From NCBI GenBank assembly GCA_021325235.1, contig JAJPHN010000051.1:1-64000 (forward strand): a DNA stretch of 64,000 nt, written 5' to 3'. The notes below the pieces were generated by a model. It had not been told where the DNA came from and ran no database searches. It was given only the letters and a program-made list of their open reading frames with translations. This stretch comes from Terriglobia bacterium (GTDB lineage: Bacteria; Acidobacteriota; Terriglobia; Bryobacterales; Bryobacteraceae). The position numbers were made by a program, and so were the translations under genes. Shown piece after piece: positions 1-10,865 of the stretch; within the stretch, counting starts at the first letter, position 1, and each line of letters opens with the position of its first letter.

Positions 1-28
1 GAATGGGATTGCTAAGTTGTTGAAACTT

Positions 29-104
<76 letters not shown>

Positions 105-407
105 TTGCGGGCTAAAGATACATTCTCGAACGAAGTTGTCGCGAAAGTCAATTCATGTGATTGCAATAGCGCAGTTTACCAGGGCGAATCCTCTCGGCGG
201 CAACTTCCGCCACCTATTCCGTCTTTGTGTCAAGCACATTAATTCGTTTTGCCACAATAACTTACACGGCCAGCAGAATTCGCTTTGTAATATTCGGGGC
301 TGTGTTAGACTGATCTTTCCGAGAACGGAAACTTCCTCACAACGCTGCCGAGCGCAGCGGCTCAGCTCACATCCGACGCGCTGTTTTCCACAAACAGTGG
401 AAAATGT
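105..407. other. Upstream region of dnaA, candidate oriC / dnaA control region
   Basis: No protein gene is convincing in this 303-bp stretch. It has a perfect DnaA box (TTTTCCACA, 384-392), an inverted 8/9 copy at 396-404, a further 8/9 site at 407-415 and another at 248-256 (TTTGCCACA). A weak promoter-like pair is TTTGTA (284-289) with TAGACT (306-311). Position next to dnaA and the boxes fit an origin or dnaA autoregulation. There is no obvious AT-rich unwinding stretch, so which spacer is the real origin stays open. Confidence 0.5.
384..404. promoter_or_regulatory. Inverted pair of DnaA boxes
   Basis: TTTTCCAC at 384-391 and GTGGAAAA at 397-404 form a perfect 8-bp inverted repeat with a 5-bp spacer. 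The left copy matches the TTWTNCACA consensus exactly; the right copy differs only in its last base. The pair lies 3 bases before the GTG at 408 and 51 bases before the alternative TTG at 456, a place where DnaA binding could repress its own gene. Confidence 0.6.
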
Positions 408-1790
408 GTGGGAAAGTTTTGCGTTCTCGAATGTGAGTGGAGGCAGAACCCGAAGTTGACCGACGCTTGGACCCAGATCAAGCAATGGCTGGCCGCAAAA
501 CTTGGCGGTTCTGCATACGAGAACTGGATCTCGCAGACCGAATTCGGCACGCTACAAAATGGCGAACTCACGGTTCTCGTTCCGAATGAAACCACCGAGG
601 CCTGGATCCGCCAGGAGTACTCATCACTGATCCGGTCGGCGATTCAGGAACTCAAGATTCCGGTCCGCAGCATACGGTATCAGGTCGAAGCGGTTCCCGC
701 GCACATGGCCGCTGCGGCATCGGCCTCCGGCACCGGCACCAGCTCCTCGGCAGAGCCTGTTTTTGAAAACACTGCCTCCTGGCTCAACCCCCGGCTGACT
801 TTCGATACGTATGTAGTCGGCTCTTCGAATCAGCTGGCGCATGCCGCGGCGCAGGCGGTGGCGAAGATGCCCTCGCGCAGCTACAATCCGCTGTTCATTT
901 ATGGCGGCGTCGGAATCGGCAAAACACATCTGATGCATGCCATCGGCCGCAGCCTGCTCGATCACTACTCGGGCTTAAACGTGGTCTACACATCGAGCGA
1001 GCGCTTCATGAACGAGATGATCTCGTCGATCAAGCTCGACCGCATGCCGCTCTTTCACCGGCATTACCGCTCGGCCGACGTTCTGCTGATCGACGACATT
1101 CATATCATTGCCGGCAAGGAGCGCACGCAGGAAGAGTTCTTCCACACGTTCAATGAGTTGTACGATCACCGCAAGCAGATTGTGATTTCGAGCGATTCGG
1201 CTCCAAACCAGTTGTCGGGACTGGTGGAGCGGCTGCGATCGCGCTTCGAGTGGGGTCTGATGGTGGATATTCAGCCGCCGGATCTGGAGACCAAAATGGC
1301 GATCCTCGACAAGCGCGCCGAAACGGAAGGCGTGCAGTTGCCGCAGGATGTGCGCATCTTTATCGCCACGAAAACCAAATCAAACGTGCGCGAGCTCGAG
1401 GGCGCGCTGACGCGTTTAATCGCGGTCTCTTCGGTCACCGGGCAGCCGATTACGCTGCCCATGGCGCAGCAGACGCTCAAGCACCTCAACGGGATTCCCG
1501 AGCGCCGCATCACGGTGGAATCGATCCTGCGCGCGGTCGGCGAGCACTTCTCGCTGCAGCCTTCACAGCTCAAAATCAAGAGCAACACGCGGCAGATCGC
1601 CTACCCGCGCCAGATTGCCATGTACCTGGTGAAAGAACTGACGCACGCCTCGCTTCCCGAGATCGGCCGCTACTTCGGCGGCAAGCATCACACCACCGTG
1701 CTGCACTCGGTGCAGAAGATCGAGGATCTGCGCCAGCGCGATGAGGATCTGAACAACCTCATTCAGAAGCTGACCGATACGCTGCACTGA
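408..1790 (+). CDS. dnaA: Chromosomal replication initiator protein DnaA
   Basis: DnaA binds DnaA boxes at the origin and, in its ATP form, opens the duplex. The 460-residue frame shows domain I, a short linker rich in Ala/Ser/Gly, an AAA+ domain with Walker A GGVGIGKT (about residue 166) and Walker B LLIDDIH (about 226), and the C-terminal DNA-binding helix with GKHHTTVLHSV (about 425). The longest frame opens with GTG at 408, right behind the DnaA boxes. A TTG at 456 has GGAGG at 439-443 and gives an N-terminus (TDAWTQIKQWL) closer to usual domain I, so the true protein may be 444 residues. dnaN and gyrB follow on the same strand. The family assignment is certain; the start is not. Confidence 0.97.
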   Translation: MGKFCVLECEWRQNPKLTDAWTQIKQWLAAKLGGSAYENWISQTEFGTLQNGELTVLVPNETTEAWIRQEYSSLIRSAIQELKIPVRSIRYQVEAVPAHMAAAASASGTGTSSSAEPVFENTASWLNPRLTFDTYVVGSSNQLAHAAAQAVAKMPSRSYNPLFIYGGVGIGKTHLMHAIGRSLLDHYSGLNVVYTSSERFMNEMISSIKLDRMPLFHRHYRSADVLLIDDIHIIAGKERTQEEFFHTFNELYDHRKQIVISSDSAPNQLSGLVERLRSRFEWGLMVDIQPPDLETKMAILDKRAETEGVQLPQDVRIFIATKTKSNVRELEGALTRLIAVSSVTGQPITLPMAQQTLKHLNGIPERRITVESILRAVGEHFSLQPSQLKIKSNTRQIAYPRQIAMYLVKELTHASLPEIGRYFGGKHHTTVLHSVQKIEDLRQRDEDLNNLIQKLTDTLH

Positions 1791-2163
1791 TTTCGCCGAT
1801 GTGGAATGACTTGCGGGCCACGATACCAGGTTTTCAACAGTATTATCCAGAAGCTAACTGCTCGTGTTTACCACAGTTGCGGTTCACTTTCACAGCGCGC
1901 TCCCGGAGGCGGTTGTGGGCGGCTGTCGAAGCCCGGCCGGGGCTCTGGTTTTCGAGATTTCGTGCGATCGTTTTTCACTCCCCCGGATTTCGCCAAGCAC
2001 TCGATTTTGCTATAATTTAGGGAGAAATCAACAATTCCACAGCTCCTACGAATCCGGTTCTCTTTTAGCATGTATCGAATAGACGATTAGAAGAGATACC
2101 GGAGCGTTCTGAAGCCGGAAGCGTGCCGGAAAATAGACCGAGGACCTCTCGAACTGCACCGAT
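1791..2163. other. dnaA-dnaN intergenic region with weak DnaA-box-like sites
   Basis: This 373-bp spacer has no believable gene. One-mismatch DnaA-box-like sites are TTTTCAACA (1831-1839), TTATCCAGA (1843-1851) and TTTACCACA (1867-1875). A promoter-like TATAAT sits near 2011. Many bacteria keep oriC between dnaA and dnaN, so this is the second origin candidate, but no site here matches the consensus perfectly. Confidence 0.4.
2008..2016 (+). promoter_or_regulatory. Extended -10 promoter upstream of dnaN
   Basis: TGCTATAAT is a perfect extended -10 (TGN plus TATAAT). The -35 position (about 1988-1993, TTTCGC) is poor, as is common for extended -10 promoters. Transcription would start near 2023 and give a leader of about 140 bases before dnaN at 2164. 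Confidence 0.5.
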
Positions 2164-3276
2164 ATGGAATTTACAGTCAGCAAGGCAGATCTTGTCCGCG
2201 AGCTCGGACTGACGCAGGGAGTGGTGGAACGCAAGACCACAATCCCGATCCTCTCGAACATCCTGGTTGAGACCGATCACGATCAGGTCTGGCTTACCGC
2301 AACCGATCTGGAACTCGGCATTCGGTGTTCGTGTCCGGCCCGCATCAAGAAAGAGGGTGCGGGCACGATTCCGGCGCGCAAGCTGCTCGACTATGTGCGG
2401 CTCCTGCCCGATGCCGATCTGCAGGTCAAGCTCGCCGAAAATCAATGGGCCAGCTTTGTGTGCGGCCGCTCGCGCACGCGCATTGCGGGCATGTCGCGCG
2501 AGAGTTTTCCAGAGCTGCCCGAGATGCCGGAGACGCTCGCGCAAATTCCGCTGAGCATTCTGTCCCAGATGATCGCGTCCACCATCTTCGCGATCTCGTC
2601 GGAAGAATCGCGCTTCACACTGAACGGCGCGCTGTTGATCCTCAAGGACTCGGGCCTGGTGATGGTCTCAACCGACGGGCACCGGCTGGCGCTTATCGAA
2701 AAGCAGCTCTCACTGCCCGGCCTGAGCGGTACGTTTCGCGCGCTGCTGCCGCGCAAAGCCATGAGCGAGATTCAAAAGCTTGCCAGCGACGATGGCGAGA
2801 AGCAGATTGAGTTCTCGGGCAACGACAATCATCTGTTTTTCCGCATCGATAAGCGCCTGCTGCTCAGCCGCAAGCTGACCGGAAATTTTCCCGATTATGA
2901 GCGCGTGCTGCCCAAAGACCAGCCGCATTCGATCGTGCTCTCCCGCGACGATTTCAAGAGCGCAATCGAACGGGTCGCCCAGTTTGCAGACGAGCGTTCG
3001 CGAGCGATCCGCCTGCAGATGCTCAAAGGCGAGTTAAAGATTCATTCCTCCATTTCCGAAACGGGCGAAAGCGAGGAGACGCTGCCGGTCGAGTACGACG
3101 GCCCGGATACCGAGATTGGTTTCAATGCCCAGTATCTGCTCGATTTTCTACGCTCGGCGAATTCGAGCGAAGTCGAGTTCCGTTTCAAAGATGCCAACAG
3201 CGCCGGTGAGCTGCGTCCGCAGCCGGCCGTGCCCGAAACGGTGTACCGCTATGTCGTGATGCCGATGCGCATTTGA
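2164..3276 (+). CDS. dnaN: DNA polymerase III beta subunit (sliding clamp)
   Basis: The clamp dimer encircles DNA and tethers DNA polymerase III. The 370-residue length matches the family. The N-terminus (MEFTVSKADL, then QGVVERKTTIPILSNI) and the C-terminal VYRYVVMPMRI, which corresponds to the usual 'VVMPMR' ending beside the hydrophobic binding cleft, are characteristic. It lies downstream of dnaA and upstream of gyrB, the classic origin order. The ATG start is consistent with the family N-terminus; no strong ribosome-binding site is seen. Confidence 0.97.
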   Translation: MEFTVSKADLVRELGLTQGVVERKTTIPILSNILVETDHDQVWLTATDLELGIRCSCPARIKKEGAGTIPARKLLDYVRLLPDADLQVKLAENQWASFVCGRSRTRIAGMSRESFPELPEMPETLAQIPLSILSQMIASTIFAISSEESRFTLNGALLILKDSGLVMVSTDGHRLALIEKQLSLPGLSGTFRALLPRKAMSEIQKLASDDGEKQIEFSGNDNHLFFRIDKRLLLSRKLTGNFPDYERVLPKDQPHSIVLSRDDFKSAIERVAQFADERSRAIRLQMLKGELKIHSSISETGESEETLPVEYDGPDTEIGFNAQYLLDFLRSANSSEVEFRFKDANSAGELRPQPAVPETVYRYVVMPMRI

Positions 3277-3314
3277 TCCATCGCCGGCAGGCGTGTTTCG
3301 CTTGCCCCGCGTGA

Positions 3315-5759
<2,445 letters not shown>

Positions 5760-5762
5760 ACC

Positions 5763-6806
5763 ATGTTGTTGCGTCCGGTTTCCCGTCGCTATCGAAACTG
5801 GATGAACCGCTGGGAAAACGATCTTTGCTTTCGGGCGAATGATCGGGTGGTGCGTCCGTTCGAGCTGGGCGCGGAGTGGTCGGCGAACTGGCTGAGCGGT
5901 GTTGGACCGATCGCCAGCGCCGAAGAGCTGATCGAGCTCAACCATACCCTCATCAGCCGCAGCGAAGAATTTTTTGGATACAGCAGGCCCTCCGATTTTA
6001 AGCTTGCCCCCGATAACTGGCTTCGCTTCACTTCGCCGGTCCGAACGCCATACATTCAAAACAACACCGTGCAAGCGCTCTGGTATCCAGCCCGGAACCA
6101 AAACAAAAAAGCAGTTGTTCTGCTACCGCACTGGAATTCAAAGCTTCCGCAGCACAACGCGCTGTGCGCCGGATTGCAGCGCCTCGGCATTTCGACTCTG
6201 CGCCTGAGCCTTCCGTATCACGATGCGCGCATGCCGGCCGGCCTTACACGTGCCGATTATGCAGTCTCTTCGAATATCTGCCGCACGATCGATGCTACGC
6301 GCCAGGCCGTCATCGACACACGCGCCTGCTTCGACTGGCTCGAGCAGCAGGGTTACAGTGACTTCGGCATCGTCGGCACCAGCCTCGGCTCCTGCTATGC
6401 GTTTCTGGCGAGCGCGCACGATCCGCGTATTCGCGTGAATGTCTTCAACCATTGCTCAACGTATGTGGCCGACGTGGTTTGGGAAGGCCTTTCGACGCGG
6501 CACATCCGGCAGAGTCTCGAAACCGCGCTCGATCTGCCAACGCTGCGCAAACTCTGGCTCAGCGTCAGCCCGCCGAGCTACTGGGATCTCTTCACACACA
6601 AGAAGAAGCGCTCCAAGTTCATCTACACACGCTACGACACAACATTTCCAGTTCACCTCTCACGGCAGGTCATTCAGGGAGCGCGGCGGCATAACTGGAA
6701 TCACGATGTAGCCGTGCTGCCATGCGGGCATTACACGCTCGGCGCATTTCCCTTCAAGTACATGGCCGGTTACGAGATCTGCTCATTTCTGAAACGCGAG
6801 CTGTAA
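5763..6806 (+). CDS. Alpha/beta hydrolase
   Basis: 347-residue protein without a signal peptide, starting 3 bases after the gyrB stop, so probably co-transcribed with it. The nucleophile elbow GTSLGS (GxSxG) lies near residue 205, after a strand typical of alpha/beta hydrolases (DFGIVGTSLG). A final His within PCGHYTLGAFPF would fit the catalytic triad. The N-terminal 90 residues carry many charged and aromatic residues and no motif I know. It resembles the ABHD18-like group, but the substrate cannot be deduced. Confidence 0.75.
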   Translation: MLLRPVSRRYRNWMNRWENDLCFRANDRVVRPFELGAEWSANWLSGVGPIASAEELIELNHTLISRSEEFFGYSRPSDFKLAPDNWLRFTSPVRTPYIQNNTVQALWYPARNQNKKAVVLLPHWNSKLPQHNALCAGLQRLGISTLRLSLPYHDARMPAGLTRADYAVSSNICRTIDATRQAVIDTRACFDWLEQQGYSDFGIVGTSLGSCYAFLASAHDPRIRVNVFNHCSTYVADVVWEGLSTRHIRQSLETALDLPTLRKLWLSVSPPSYWDLFTHKKKRSKFIYTRYDTTFPVHLSRQVIQGARRHNWNHDVAVLPCGHYTLGAFPFKYMAGYEICSFLKREL

Positions 6807-6846
6807 CGACGGGCTTGGTTATTCTGGAGGAGTCCGCGCCTCAAGA

Positions 6847-8334
6847 ATGCCTTTTTTCCAAAAGACTGCGCCGTTTGTGATCAGCTTCGCACTCGCCTCG
6901 GCGGCTTACGCGCAAGCTCCGGGAGCACCGGCTGCGCCCGCATCGCAAACCGGAATGCAAGCGAGCAGCGGCGCTTCTTCTGCGAGTACAGCGCCACAGA
7001 TACCCAGCAGCCTGCAGGATTTTCAGGCCAGTGTTCCGCAGGGGACCGCCTCGGCCACACCAATCCCACTCACGATCGGTGATGCGATCTCGCGCGGGCT
7101 ACGTGCCAACCTCGGGCTTCTTACGAATGAGCAATCCAGCCGCGAGATTCGTGCGCAGCGCATACGCGCGCTCAGTGCGTTGCTGCCAAAGGTCACCGGG
7201 CAGGCGAACGCGGTCGAGCAGCAGATCAATCTGCAAACGGTCGGTTTTCTTTTCTCTTTTCCCGGCGCGGCCGTTCCGAAGATCATCGGTCCGTATGGCT
7301 ATCAGTCAGTGCAGGCCAACGCGGATGTCACTCTCTTCGACTGGAGCGCGATCAGCCAGTACCGCAGCGCTCGCGAGCAAACCAAGGCCGCGGCTCTCGA
7401 TGTGAAGAATGCCCGGGACCTGGTCGTGCTTTCGGTCGGATACGCGTACCTGCAGATCATCTCCGATGCGGCTCGCATTACCGCTACGCAAGCCGAAATC
7501 GATGCCGATAACGCGGTCTACACGAATGCACTCCGCCGGCATGATGCAGGAACGGCGATCGGACTCGATGTACTGCGCTCGCAGGTCGAACTAAAGCAGC
7601 GGCAACAGCAACTGGTGGCTGTCACGAATCAGTTTGCCAAAGACAAGCTCACGTTGGGCCGCGTGATCGGTCTTCCAGTCGGACAGGATTTCACGGTTGC
7701 CGATCCCTCGCCCTCGGTGCCATTGGCAACCGTTTCGCTCGAGGAAGCTCTTCGTCAGGCTTACGAACACCGCCCCGATTATCAGGCGGCGAAAGCGCGT
7801 GTGCTGGCGGCTGAGCTGATGCTGCGCTCCGCAAAAGCCGAGCGCTATCCAACGTTGACGGCGGACGGCTATTACGGTGATGCCGGTCTGCATTTGTTCA
7901 CCAATTCGCACGGCGTCTTCAACGTGACGGGCTCGCTCAAGTTCAACATCTTCGACGGCGGCCGCATCAAGGCCGACATTCTTCAGCAGGATGCCGAACT
8001 GCGCAACCGCCGCAACGAGCTCGAAAATCTGCGCGGCCAGATTGATTTCGATGTGCGCGGCGCGCTGCTCGACCTGAATTCAGCCAAAGCGCAGCTCGAT
8101 GTCGCGCAGAGCAACGTTCAGCTTGCCACGGAAACGGTGAAACAATCGCGCGACCGTTTCGCTGCCGGCGTTACCAACACGGTTGAAGTCGTGCAGGCGC
8201 AGCAGTCGCTGGCGGACGCGAATGAAAACCTGATCTCGGCGCAATACCAGTACAACGTGGCAAAGGTATCGCTAGCTCGCGCGCTCGGCCTCGCCGAACA
8301 GGCGATCGCAACGTATTTCGCAAAGCAGCCCTGA
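6847..8334 (+). CDS. TolC-family outer-membrane efflux protein
   Basis: TolC-type proteins trimerise into a beta-barrel plus long periplasmic alpha-helical tunnel that works with RND, ABC or MFS pumps. The 495 residues begin with a signal peptide ending near AYAQAPG, then an Ala/Ser/Pro-rich linker, then two repeats of the OEP domain with long helices (for example EEALRQAYEHRPDYQAAKARV and the C-terminal DRFAAGVTNTVEVVQAQQSL). GGAGGAG lies 14 bases before the ATG. No inner-membrane pump or adaptor is adjacent, so its partner is probably elsewhere. Confidence 0.9.
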   Translation: MPFFQKTAPFVISFALASAAYAQAPGAPAAPASQTGMQASSGASSASTAPQIPSSLQDFQASVPQGTASATPIPLTIGDAISRGLRANLGLLTNEQSSREIRAQRIRALSALLPKVTGQANAVEQQINLQTVGFLFSFPGAAVPKIIGPYGYQSVQANADVTLFDWSAISQYRSAREQTKAAALDVKNARDLVVLSVGYAYLQIISDAARITATQAEIDADNAVYTNALRRHDAGTAIGLDVLRSQVELKQRQQQLVAVTNQFAKDKLTLGRVIGLPVGQDFTVADPSPSVPLATVSLEEALRQAYEHRPDYQAAKARVLAAELMLRSAKAERYPTLTADGYYGDAGLHLFTNSHGVFNVTGSLKFNIFDGGRIKADILQQDAELRNRRNELENLRGQIDFDVRGALLDLNSAKAQLDVAQSNVQLATETVKQSRDRFAAGVTNTVEVVQAQQSLADANENLISAQYQYNVAKVSLARALGLAEQAIATYFAKQP

Positions 8335-8336
8335 TT

Positions 8337-9279
8337 ATGCCTCGGCTGCTCGCCCCTGCCCTGCTGATTTCGCTTTGCACACCGTCGCTTTTTGCGCAGG
8401 ATACACAGCATTTTCAATACAGGCAGCACGGGCCGCCGAGTGCCGATGTTGATCCGCAGGGAACCCCGTTTCGAAGTCCACGAGGTCTTTTACAAGAGCG
8501 CGAACGGCACACGCGTGCCAGGTTATTTGGTCGAGCCGAACAAAGAAGGAAAATTCGCCGCCGTCATCTGGGGGCATTGGATGATGCCCGGTTCACCCAC
8601 CGCGAATCGGAAGGAGTTTCTGGATGAGGCGATCGCCATCGCTCCGGCCGGCGTCATCTCGCTGCTGATCGATGCGCCGTATGTTCGGCCCGGCTTCAAG
8701 GCGGATCCCCATCCGCTCAGCTCGCAGCACCCGGATGTGCTCGCGGAGCAGGTTATCGATCTGCGGCGCGGAGCCGATATGTTGTCGGCGCTCAACAATG
8801 TTGATGCGAACCGGATTGGGTATGTCGGCCACAGTTTCGACGCGGCCGCGGGCGCCATTCTCGACGCGGTCGACAAGCGCTTCAGGGCGTTCGTCTTTAT
8901 GGGCGGTCCGCAATCGATTCGCGAATACGTGCTTACGGCCAGTACGCCCGATGTGACCGAGTTCCGCAATTCGGTGCCCCGACCCGAGCTCCTCGCCTAC
9001 CTGGATCGCTATGCCTGGGCCGATCCGGGTACGTATGTGAAGCAACTGGGCCCCGCTCCGGCATTTTTCCAGTACGCGCTCAATGACGATTACGTGCCTG
9101 TCGCGGACGCAAAACGCTTCTACCAGATGTGCTCAGGGCCGAAGAAGATTGAGTTCTACAACGCCACTCACGCACTGAATGCGCACGCGCGGCGCGATCG
9201 GTTCGAATTCCTGCGCGAAAAGCTGAATTTGGCGAACTTGCCCGCCGGTGCCTTGGATGCCGTGCCCGAGATCAAATAA
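8337..9279 (+). CDS. Exported alpha/beta hydrolase (dienelactone hydrolase-like), apparently frameshifted
   Basis: The hydrolase body (frame of 8392-9279, 295 codons) has a GHSFDAAAG nucleophile-elbow region, DEAIAIAPAGV, an acid-residue region (NDDYVPVADAKRF) and a final His in NATHALNAHAR. Its family is usually exported, but the body frame starts without a signal peptide. A clean one (MPRLLAPALLISLCTPSLFAQ) begins at ATG 8337, three bases after the tolC stop, in a different frame that continues openly into the body until 8627. A one-base insertion or two-base deletion between about 8425 and 8480 would join them. Either the gene is recently broken or the sequence has an error; initiation at 8392 would give a cytoplasmic form. 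The elbow has Ser-Phe-Asp rather than the usual Ser-x-Gly. Confidence 0.7.
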
Positions 9280-9283
9280 GAAA

Positions 9284-10861
9284 CTATTTCTCCAGATAAA
9301 AATTTCCAGCAAACAGCGCATCGATACCAGACGAGTAGAAACTGCGCACGGCATCGCGCGGCGTGCAAACCAGCGGATCGCCGAAGAGATTGAAGCTGGT
9401 GTTGTACAGCACCGGCAAGCCGCACTCGTTCCCCATCGCGGTGAGCAGTGAATGATAGAGCGGATTTTCGTCGCGCCGCACGACATGGACGCGGATCAGA
9501 TCGCCGCTCAGAATAGCCGCCGAGAAGCGCTCTCGATGTTCCGGCCGAACTTTGCCGACGGTGGCGAGAAAACGACCGTTCGGGCCGACGCGGAAGTATT
9601 CGTCCGCGACTTCCTCCGGCACCGAAGCCGCGAACTTTCGAAACTTCTCCCGGTGCTTGATGTACACATTCAGATTTTCGGTCGAGTACGGATCGAGTGG
9701 CGAAGCGAGAATGCTGCGATTCCCCAGCGCGCGCGGGCCGAATTCCATGCGCCCCTGCATCCAGGCGACAATTTTGTTTTCGCGGAGAGCCCGGATCGCC
9801 TCCGCGATCAGATCCTGTGCAGTAAGCAGATAGCGGAAGCGGAGCTTGCAGTTTTCGAGCACGCGCTTAATATCAGGAGCCGTGAATTCAGGGCCAAGGC
9901 ATAGGGTCGAAAATGGAACACGAGCGCTCTCCCCTAGCCGGCTATGCCAGGCGTAAAGCGCGGCCCCAAGCGAGGTTCCCGCGTTTCCGGCGACCGGCTG
10001 CACAAACACATTGTGAAAGCGCTGTTCCAGCGAACGAACCAGCAGCGCATTGAGTGCGAGGCCGCCTGCAAGGGCGACGTTCTCTGTTTCACCCAGCATG
10101 GCGGCCACGGTCTCTTCGATTACGAACTGCAGACTGCTTGCCAGATCCGCTTTCTGTTTAGCGGTGAGCGGCGCTTGGGAATCGATGCCGATTGCTTTGA
10201 AGAAATGGCTGCTGAAAGCGCCCTCGCGCAGGCGGTCGGAATCGAAGTAGCTGCGCTCGAATTTCGGCCAGCCGTTGCGCGCATTCACAATGGCCCGAAA
10301 TACGTCAGCGTAAACCGGCTCGCCGCCAACTGATAACCATTGCACTTTGTGCTCATCGGCGCGCGCCTCGAAACCGAGCAGTTCCGTCAGGCGGTTGTAG
10401 AGATCGCCGAGCGAGTCGGGAAAATACAGCTCGCGTACGCGCTCGAGTCGTGTGCCCCTGCCGCGATAGAGCACGGCTGAGCGGAAGTCGCCGGCGCGGT
10501 CGATACTCAGCACAGACGCTTCTTCGAAGCCCGAGAGATAGAAGGCGGAAGCCGCATGCGCGCCGTGATGATCGGCCACCACGACTTCGCTTTGCGGAAA
10601 TCGCGCACGAAGGTCTAGTAAGAAGGAGGCCTCGTCATTCGTCGCGAAGGGCCGTGCAATCGCGACGCAACCGATTTGGTTCGCCTCGACACCAGCACTC
10701 GCCAACGCCGTCGAAAACGCTTCATCGGGAAATGCGCCGGGCCGGTCGTGCCGGCTCAATTTGGCCTGCTCCACGGCTGCTGCGAGTTCGCCCTCGCGAA
10801 TCACCACACAGGCGGGGTCGCTGAGCAGTCCGCCTAATCCGACAACCGTTTTGTTCGCCAT
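9284..10861 (-). CDS. NodU/CmcH-family carbamoyltransferase
   Basis: Enzymes of this family transfer carbamoyl groups from carbamoyl phosphate to sugar or antibiotic hydroxyls. The 525-residue protein has the N-terminal ASKHA-like domain with ADHHGAHAASAFYLSGF (about residue 95-111) and LSIDRAGDF, and the C-terminal domain with the hallmark QGRMEFGPRALGNRSIL. It starts 4 bases after the gltX stop. With GT2 genes nearby it probably decorates a surface glycan; this role is inferred from context. Its stop lies 5 bases from the convergent hydrolase stop. Confidence 0.88.
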   Translation of the reverse strand: MANKTVVGLGGLLSDPACVVIREGELAAAVEQAKLSRHDRPGAFPDEAFSTALASAGVEANQIGCVAIARPFATNDEASFLLDLRARFPQSEVVVADHHGAHAASAFYLSGFEEASVLSIDRAGDFRSAVLYRGRGTRLERVRELYFPDSLGDLYNRLTELLGFEARADEHKVQWLSVGGEPVYADVFRAIVNARNGWPKFERSYFDSDRLREGAFSSHFFKAIGIDSQAPLTAKQKADLASSLQFVIEETVAAMLGETENVALAGGLALNALLVRSLEQRFHNVFVQPVAGNAGTSLGAALYAWHSRLGESARVPFSTLCLGPEFTAPDIKRVLENCKLRFRYLLTAQDLIAEAIRALRENKIVAWMQGRMEFGPRALGNRSILASPLDPYSTENLNVYIKHREKFRKFAASVPEEVADEYFRVGPNGRFLATVGKVRPEHRERFSAAILSGDLIRVHVVRRDENPLYHSLLTAMGNECGLPVLYNTSFNLFGDPLVCTPRDAVRSFYSSGIDALFAGNFYLEK

Positions 10862-10865
10862 GAAA

